Below are positions 40,068-45,195 of a stretch of DNA of 45,195 bases, piece after piece. The notes under the pieces were generated by a model that was not told the origin of the DNA, made no database searches, and worked only from the letters and a program-made list of their open reading frames with translations. The DNA lies in contig JAUQPZ010000010.1 of NCBI GenBank assembly GCA_030550155.1, positions 1 through 45,195 on the forward strand, given 5' to 3'. A program made the position numbers and the translations under genes. Source of the DNA: Thermoproteota archaeon. Its GTDB lineage: Archaea > Thermoproteota > Nitrososphaeria_A > Caldarchaeales > Calditenuaceae. Each line of letters begins with the position of its first letter. The stretch's first letter is position 1.

Positions 40068-41321
40068 ATGCCGGGCGTAGCTGTAATAGGTCTCCAATGG
40101 GGCGACGAGGGTAAGGGGAAAGCATCAGCATATCTCGCTAGGGGAGCATCTCTTGCTGTGCGGTTCAATGGAGGGGCAAACGCAGGCCACACGGTGACTC
40201 TTGACGACAGGTCTCTAAGCCTCCACATGCTCCCCGCAGCATCAGTCTCGACGCGGAAAGCCGCAATAGGGCCGGGAGTATATCTCGACTTGGAGGAGCT
40301 TTTCCGAGACCTTGAGAGGCTCGAGAAGGTCTTGGGCCGCGTTGAAGTAACCATAAGTCCGAGGGCCCACCTGGTCACTCCGCTCCAGAAGAAGCTTGAC
40401 GCTAAGCTTGAAGAAGCCAGGGGTGGCGCGGCTATTGGGACGACGATGAGGGGAATAGGGCCAACCGCCATCCACAAATACGGGAGACTAGGCCTAAGGC
40501 TCTGCGATGTTTTGGAGCCTGAGCTGCTTTCGAGCATATTAGATGTTTGGGCGAGACTCTGGGGTGATTTAGTTAAGGTTGAAGAGGAGGATGTGCTAGC
40601 GGTCATTCGCGGCTTAGCAGAGCGCGCACGCCCGCTTGTTGGAGACGTTTCAAAGCTCATCAGGGCTCAGTTGGAGACAGGCGGGACGGTCGTGTTTGAG
40701 GGCGCCCAGGGGACGATGCTGGATATAGACTATGGCACCTATCCCTTCGTAACCTCGAGCCACACCGTCTCGCCCGCAGCCGCCCTAGGATCAGGAGTAG
40801 GATTGAGATCCATAGACAGAGTCATAGGAGTATCCAAGGCCTACACCACAAGGGTTGGGTCTGGACCGTTTCCAACAGAGCTGAAAGGCGAGGTAGCTGA
40901 CGCTCTGAGGGAACGCGGAGGAGAGTATGGAGCGACGACAGGCAGGCCTAGAAGGATTGGGTGGCTCGACCTCCCTCAGCTTAGATATGCCTGCCAACTA
41001 AACGACGTGGACGCCATATTTCTTACACGGATAGACACACTCTCAGGCCAGAGCAGGGTAAGCATCTGCAAGGACTACGAGGGGGTGGAGGGCTTTTATC
41101 CCGAGACTGTGCAGCGACTCTGGAAGGTGAGGCCTAGATTTGTTGAGCTCGAGGGGTGGCCTCTGATAGAGGAGGATGAGAGACGGGTGTTGAGGAGGGA
41201 AGGGTATGGCGCTCTTCACGGAAACGCGAGGCGATTCGTCGAGTTAATCGAGGACGAGCTGGGCGCCCCAGTTAAGTATATCGGTATTGGCCCCAGGGTC
41301 GACGACGTCATAGAGAAATAG
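40068..41321 (+). CDS. purA: Adenylosuccinate synthetase
   Basis: PurA joins IMP and aspartate using GTP, the first step to AMP. The start has GLQWGDEGKGKA, then FNGGANAGHTV, IGTTMRGIGPTAIHKYGR, EGAQGTMLDIDYGTYPFVTSS and GEYGATTGRPRRIGWLD, all diagnostic. At 417 residues it is full length. It follows guaB by one base, so the two branches of purine synthesis from IMP are expressed together. Confidence 0.97.
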   Translation: MPGVAVIGLQWGDEGKGKASAYLARGASLAVRFNGGANAGHTVTLDDRSLSLHMLPAASVSTRKAAIGPGVYLDLEELFRDLERLEKVLGRVEVTISPRAHLVTPLQKKLDAKLEEARGGAAIGTTMRGIGPTAIHKYGRLGLRLCDVLEPELLSSILDVWARLWGDLVKVEEEDVLAVIRGLAERARPLVGDVSKLIRAQLETGGTVVFEGAQGTMLDIDYGTYPFVTSSHTVSPAAALGSGVGLRSIDRVIGVSKAYTTRVGSGPFPTELKGEVADALRERGGEYGATTGRPRRIGWLDLPQLRYACQLNDVDAIFLTRIDTLSGQSRVSICKDYEGVEGFYPETVQRLWKVRPRFVELEGWPLIEEDERRVLRREGYGALHGNARRFVELIEDELGAPVKYIGIGPRVDDVIEK

Positions 41322-41361
41322 AGGTCGGCCTCTTTAGAGTGAGTAGGCGTATAAGCTGAAG

Positions 41362-42708
41362 ATGTCGAGTTGCTCCGAAATAGAGGCAACGATCGGCATT
41401 GAGCGTTACTACATCCAGCTGCAAGGCATAGGCGGTATTGTGAAGATGGAGCCTGAAGACTTCGTGGTATCAGAGATACTTGACGGGGGGCTTGACGCCT
41501 CGATTCTCTGGAGTAAAGACCCGCTCCCCATGGAGCCCGCCCGCAACGCTCTTTGGATTCTGAGGAAAAGAGACCGAGAGACCATACCCACAGTCTCCAA
41601 GCTGGCTAAAAAGCTCAACGTGAGGCCCCTCAAGGCCATGATATGCGGAATCAAGGACAGGCGAGCCGTCACGTATCAGTTTGTCGCCATACAGCTTACA
41701 AGGAAAGCAGTAAACTATTCCCACATAACACTCAACGGTGCTGAAGCAAAAAGGATCGGGTACATCGACAAGCTCAGCTCCTCCAAGCTCATAGGTAACA
41801 GATTCGAGATACTGATAAGGGGTGCTGAGGCGGCTGACGATTTGCTTCAACACTATCAGGAGTTCATTCAAGAGATGGGCATCCCGAACTTCTACGGCTA
41901 TCAGAGATTCGGACTCTTGCGGCCTGTGACACACCTGGTTGGGAGGCATATCGTTAGGGGAGATATCCGGGGCGCCGTTGAGCTATTCCTCTCACACACT
42001 ACCGACTTTGAGCCTGAGCGCGTGAGGGCGGCTAGGCGCGCACTCGCAGAGACCGGGGACTTAGCGTCGGCTCTTAAGGATTTCCCGAGGAGCTTGAGCT
42101 ATGAGCGGAGAATTCTGACACACCTGTCCTCTAATACCGGCGACTATCTGGGAGCCCTCCGAAGGCTACCTCTCAGAATAAGGAAGCTATTCGTCCACGC
42201 CTATTCTGCATACCTGTTTAACAAGGCTCTTAGCATCTCTCTCAGAGATGGCTACAGACTGGACGAGCCCGCGGTCGGAGACCTCTTCGTAAGAATAGAC
42301 AGATTTCAACGCCCCTACGGACGCCCTATGCAAGCCACGGCCAGCAACCTAGAGGAGGCGGCGAGACGGGTCGCGAGTGGAGAGGTGTCCATAATTATTC
42401 CGAGCCCTGGATACCTCTCCTGGATGCCGCGAGGACCAAGGGGAGAAGCTCTAAAATATGTCATGGACGAGGAGGGAGTCAGGCCGAGCAGTTTCAAGCT
42501 AAGAGTCATGCGAGAAGCGTCCACAACAGGCACACACAGGCCCATAATGCTCAAGCCATTGAACCTCCACTTGGCGAAAGTAGATAGAGGAATCATTAAA
42601 TTGCAGATGAACCTTCCACCATCAGGATACGCTACATCCATTTTGAGGGAACTCATGAAAAAAAGATGCGCGCTAGCCTACGCTGGCCTTGAGCACTGCT
42701 ACACTTAA
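41362..42708 (+). CDS. truD: TruD-family tRNA pseudouridine synthase
   Basis: TruD/Pus7 enzymes isomerise uridine 13 (archaeal ones also U35) in tRNA. The N-terminal PEDFVVSEIL, catalytic aspartate D99 in CGIKDRRAVTYQ, and YGYQRFGLLRPVTHLVGRHIVRGD are characteristic, with the TRUD insertion between. A C-terminal PGYLSWMPRGPRGEAL segment completes the fold at 448 residues. The rhomboid gene starts near or within its 3' end. Confidence 0.94.
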   Translation: MSSCSEIEATIGIERYYIQLQGIGGIVKMEPEDFVVSEILDGGLDASILWSKDPLPMEPARNALWILRKRDRETIPTVSKLAKKLNVRPLKAMICGIKDRRAVTYQFVAIQLTRKAVNYSHITLNGAEAKRIGYIDKLSSSKLIGNRFEILIRGAEAADDLLQHYQEFIQEMGIPNFYGYQRFGLLRPVTHLVGRHIVRGDIRGAVELFLSHTTDFEPERVRAARRALAETGDLASALKDFPRSLSYERRILTHLSSNTGDYLGALRRLPLRIRKLFVHAYSAYLFNKALSISLRDGYRLDEPAVGDLFVRIDRFQRPYGRPMQATASNLEEAARRVASGEVSIIIPSPGYLSWMPRGPRGEALKYVMDEEGVRPSSFKLRVMREASTTGTHRPIMLKPLNLHLAKVDRGIIKLQMNLPPSGYATSILRELMKKRCALAYAGLEHCYT

Positions 42709-42736
42709 ATCTCAGGCATGTAGAAGTAGAGTTTGC

Positions 42737-43396
42737 TTGTACATAGTCAGAGAGAGTAAACCGGTGATAACCTTCACCATAATAGCTCTGAACCTAGCCG
42801 TGTTTGGCCTGACTTTCATCTTAGGCCGCGTCTACATGATCTCAAATTTTGGCCTTGTGCCAATAAACATCGTCGCGCCGCCCGACCTAGCAGCACGCCT
42901 CCACGGCATACTCACCCTCTTCTCCTCCATGTTCATCCACGACGGATTCCTACACATACTATTCAACATGTGGGGTCTATTAATTCTGGGCAGAGATGTG
43001 GAGATAGTTCTGGGACGGGCGAGATTTATCACACTCTACCTGCTTAGCGGCATCGTAGGCGGGCTTACCTACGCACTAACCAGCTACTATTTCCCCGCCA
43101 ACAGATTCGCGCCATTCATCCCGGCGGTCGGAGCGTCAGGCGCAGTCTTCGGCACAATGGGCGCATTCGGCATCCTCTTCCCAAGGCGACCATTGGCACT
43201 TTTCCTCTACTTAATCCCGATAATTGCTCCGGCCTACATAGTGATAATTGTTTTGGCGCTCATCCAGACGCTTTTCGCCTTCACGATGCCTTTCAGCTCA
43301 ATAGCCTATAGTGCCCACATCGGCGGGTTGGCTGTGGGCTTATCCTTAGCAGCTCTTTGGGGGACCAGGCTTAAGAGGTATTACGACTACTGGTAG
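42737..43396 (+). CDS. Rhomboid-family intramembrane serine protease
   Basis: Six membrane helices are predicted. FIHDGFLHILFNMWGLLILG is the HxxxN helix, the serine nucleophile lies in VGASGAVFG, and the histidine partner is in YSAHIGGLAVG, so the dyad is intact. Substrates are unknown. The TTG at 42737 is used because a TATA-like cttaaatctc at 42704-42713 sits about 28 bp upstream; the frame is open back to TTG at 42689, inside truD, so the exact start is uncertain. Confidence 0.88.
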   Translation: MYIVRESKPVITFTIIALNLAVFGLTFILGRVYMISNFGLVPINIVAPPDLAARLHGILTLFSSMFIHDGFLHILFNMWGLLILGRDVEIVLGRARFITLYLLSGIVGGLTYALTSYYFPANRFAPFIPAVGASGAVFGTMGAFGILFPRRPLALFLYLIPIIAPAYIVIIVLALIQTLFAFTMPFSSIAYSAHIGGLAVGLSLAALWGTRLKRYYDYW

Positions 43397-43407
43397 AGTT
43401 TTGGGCA

Positions 43408-43548
43408 TTATAGCAGGGCCAAGAGAACAGCCCCTATTGCCTTGCCTAAAACTCTGAAGAGCTCTGCAATAAATACGGACGCGACGGCTACTCCTAAAAA
43501 GAAGAGAAAGAGAGCAACCACCGAGGCTACCTCCCGCAACTCCACCAA
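43408..43548 (-). CDS. Possible small membrane protein
   Basis: A 46-residue frame from TTG at 43548 (GTG at 43545 also possible) encodes a strongly hydrophobic chain: VVALFLFFLGVAVASVFIAEL, then LGKAIGAVLLALL. It reads like one or two membrane helices. It is 100 bp downstream of the PLD-like gene on the same strand and ends 11 bp from the convergent rhomboid stop. The weak start keeps confidence low. Confidence 0.35.
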   Translation of the reverse strand: MVELREVASVVALFLFFLGVAVASVFIAELFRVLGKAIGAVLLALL

Positions 43549-43648
43549 GCCTGATGAGTACTTGTCAGGCTGCTATTTTAACAAATACCGCGAAGTCCAG
43601 AGACGGTATAGACTTATGCCGTGTACGCCCACTCCTCATTCGACTCCT

Positions 43649-44356
43649 CTATGCTACAGACTGCCTCCAAACCCGGTAAAACTCAGACAGAAACTGCTCT
43701 GCAACTTCTCTGCTACGTATCACCACTATATTCTCGTCGTTGCCATCCTCGGCAGCGGCGCTGAAGTTGTAGCTCCCAGTCACCACTATGACCTCGTCAA
43801 TGATCATTATTTTATGATGCATGAGCCTAGAATTTCCATCAACCCTCACCTCTACACCTCTTTCACGCAGGCGCGTAAACTCTGACCCCAACTGCCCAGC
43901 ATTCTCCTCCTCAATCACTACCCGCACATCTACACCACGGAGCTTAGCTCTAATCAATGCATCTGCTATGTCGTCGCGCGTGAAAGAGTAAACCGCGACG
44001 TAAATACTTCTGTTCGCCGAGTTTATGAGGGAGACGAGGAGTGAGGCACAGTTCATCGGCTTGGAGAAGCAGACTGAGAGAATTCTCACATCTCCATTAC
44101 TAGAGACAGTTACGGTTGAGAAAAGAGTCTCCGTCTCGGTTTTGCTAACTGTGCGAGTCTCAAGTCTGAGGATTGTCTCAGTCACCGTAGTTGCCAATGT
44201 AAGGCTTGAGATAGTCGTCACGGTCTCCCTCTGAGACACTGTCTGGGTTACAGTCGCTGGGCGGGATGCCTGCTGGCTTAACCCTAACATGAGAAAACCT
44301 AAGAGTATCACCGCCATTACGAGGAGAATCTTTGCCTTCAACTCTCCACCAAGCAT
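43649..44356 (-). CDS. Secreted or anchored PLD-family nuclease/phosphodiesterase
   Basis: Residues 9-27 form a hydrophobic signal or anchor, residues 30-87 are a Thr/Ser/Val-rich linker, and residues 90-235 form one PLD domain. The HKD motif is H180-x-K182-x4-D187 followed by GSYN (194-197) and the acidic EDGNDEN. A single HKD motif per chain suggests a dimer, as in bacterial Nuc endonucleases. Extracellular nucleic acid degradation is inferred. The linker composition suggests O-glycosylation outside the cell. Confidence 0.9.
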   Translation of the reverse strand: MLGGELKAKILLVMAVILLGFLMLGLSQQASRPATVTQTVSQRETVTTISSLTLATTVTETILRLETRTVSKTETETLFSTVTVSSNGDVRILSVCFSKPMNCASLLVSLINSANRSIYVAVYSFTRDDIADALIRAKLRGVDVRVVIEEENAGQLGSEFTRLRERGVEVRVDGNSRLMHHKIMIIDEVIVVTGSYNFSAAAEDGNDENIVVIRSREVAEQFLSEFYRVWRQSVA

Positions 44357-44588
44357 TACTAGCCCCGACCCGTATGTTACTCTTTCGCCCAGAGAGCACG
44401 GGCAGCACTGAGCGTGCCGAAGTTAATTAGAGCTTCAGACGCCTCGACAAATTGCAATAACCCGGGCTGCGGAGCAAGCGCAAGTCTCTACCGAGGAGCC
44501 GCATCCTTTGCAAAGCCCGAGCATTCCCGAACTAGCCTATGACTTGAGTGTGTGGATGCCTTAGACCTCGAATTGATTCTCAGATCAA
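44357..44588. other. Gap between topoisomerase and PLD genes
   Basis: No gene is confident here. A 29-codon Cys-rich frame on the minus strand (44435-44524, start LGLCKGCGSSVETCAC) is the only thing noticed; it lacks a clear ribosome site. No RNA gene is seen. Confidence 0.3.
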
Positions 44589-45195
44589 TTAGTTGTCTCT
44601 ATTATGCGTTGAGTTTTGGAGCAACTCCCCGATTTTATCCGTCTCGGCTAAGCACTTCTCAAGCAATGGCCTGTAGACATTCAGGGCTGAGAGTAGGGCT
44701 GTGTCAAGCTGCATCTCACCCTTCTCAACCCGACCCATGTAGTCCTCAACGGTCCTACGCGTCTCCGGCGTCACAAGCCTCTCATCAACGCTGGACAGCG
44801 TCTCGACGAGTACTTCACCTAGCCGTGTGGGCTTAAGCCTCCTTTGCCATCTCACTATATATCCTCTCTCGAGGAGGAGGGCGGGGTAGAGCGGCCTCGT
44901 CGCGTCTGTTCCGAGACCATTTGTCTCCATTATCTTCAGCAACTCGCTCTCTGAGAGTCGCGGAGGAGGCTGAGTCTGCTGCTCGACAAGCTTGACGTGG
45001 GCGACCCCTATCATATCGCCTACACCCATCTTCGGTATCGGATCCTCTTTTGGCGCAAAGTAGTGAAACACCTCATAGAACCCTCGCTTCTCGAAATATC
45101 TGCCGGACGCGAAAAGCTCAAAACCTGCTATATGGATGGTTGATCTCTGCTGCACGATCCGAGCGTCATCTAGGAAGGCGTTAGCTATGAACCGT
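44589..45195 (-). CDS. Type IA DNA topoisomerase (C-terminal part, 5' end off window)
   Basis: The frame is open to the right edge (RFIANAFLDDARIVQQRST at the cut) and ends at 44589 after about 202 residues. PPPRLSESELLKIMETNGLGTDATRP and ALLLERGYIVRWQRRLKPTRLGEVLVETL match domains I and III-end of type IA enzymes. The tail (LLQNSTHNRDN) has no zinc finger, unlike many topoisomerases I. The catalytic Tyr lies outside the window. TopA/Top3-type is likely; the end of a reverse gyrase cannot be excluded. Confidence 0.88.
   Translation of the reverse strand, partial: RFIANAFLDDARIVQQRSTIHIAGFELFASGRYFEKRGFYEVFHYFAPKEDPIPKMGVGDMIGVAHVKLVEQQTQPPPRLSESELLKIMETNGLGTDATRPLYPALLLERGYIVRWQRRLKPTRLGEVLVETLSSVDERLVTPETRRTVEDYMGRVEKGEMQLDTALLSALNVYRPLLEKCLAETDKIGELLQNSTHNRDN

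Noticed and set aside
43442-43885. 147-codon open frame on the plus strand
   Set aside because: It overlaps the 3' third of the PLD-like gene antisense, has low-complexity Lys/Thr and Pro stretches and matches no family; the HKD motif on the other strand is decisive.
44435-44524. 29-codon Cys-rich frame (LGLCKGCG...CAC) downstream of the topoisomerase gene
   Set aside because: It looks like a zinc-knuckle remnant but has no ribosome site, and joining it to the topoisomerase frame meets stops; too short to support as a gene.
1-45195. CRISPR arrays, rRNA genes, insertion sequences
   Set aside because: No regularly spaced repeat, rRNA core sequence or transposase was recognised on either strand.

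Overview
The window comes from a thermophilic archaeon. Genes are dense and often overlap, promoters show AT-rich TATA elements with short or absent leaders, and two of the three tRNA genes carry introns with a clear bulge-helix-bulge (BHB) splice geometry. The information-processing genes are archaeal or eukaryote-like: PriS primase, MCM, a GINS subunit, Hel308, FttA/aCPSF1, DinB, Taw1, TruD and a type IA topoisomerase. A ubiquitin-like modifier, an E2, an E1 and a JAMM/Rpn11-like protease lie together. That combination is known from Caldiarchaeum and its relatives (Aigarchaeota), so an aigarchaeote is the most likely source. This assignment is an inference from gene content and was not tested by a search.

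Layout. 1-1.3 kb: a tyrosine integrase that runs off the left edge, beside a tRNA-Leu with two introns, which is probably one end of an integrated element. 1.3-2.9 kb: an E1-like ThiF/MoeB-rhodanese protein and a MoaD/Urm1-like protein. 3.0-10.7 kb: a VTT membrane protein, PriS, aspartokinase, Taw1, a HIT protein, an XRE regulator with a ferritin-like half, a methyltransferase and a CitG-like protein. 10.7-15.3 kb: a Gins23-MCM-Hel308 replication and repair operon. 15.4-22.4 kb: a CBS-like protein, a large surface protein, an endonuclease Q-type PHP protein and FttA. 22.5-26.0 kb: the ubiquitin-like system. JAMM and a coiled-coil protein are transcribed leftwards, and Ubl-E2-E1 rightwards, from one shared 216-bp promoter region.

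26-31.6 kb: a threonine dehydratase, DUF211, a VIT1-like membrane protein, DinB, mevalonate kinase and argininosuccinate synthase. 31.7-36.1 kb: an SCP2-like protein, then a carotenoid operon (desaturase, phytoene synthase, UbiA-type prenyltransferase) and a flavin reductase. 36.4-38.5 kb: tRNA-Met, two zinc-ribbon proteins, an intron-containing tRNA-Gly and an unrecognised protein. 38.5-43.4 kb: GuaB-PurA, TruD and a rhomboid. 43.4-45.2 kb: a possible small membrane protein, a secreted PLD-like protein and the C-terminal part of a type IA topoisomerase cut by the right edge.

How the genes fit together. Two beta-grasp modifier systems lie within 25 kb: an Urm1/MoaD-like one with an Uba4-like E1, and a eukaryote-like ubiquitin relay. 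Two features make the relay worth attention. The ubiquitin-like protein already ends in Gly-Gly, and no RING E3 gene is beside it; a coiled-coil protein translationally coupled to the JAMM protease is there instead. Mevalonate kinase supplies isoprenoid precursors that the carotenoid operon would consume.
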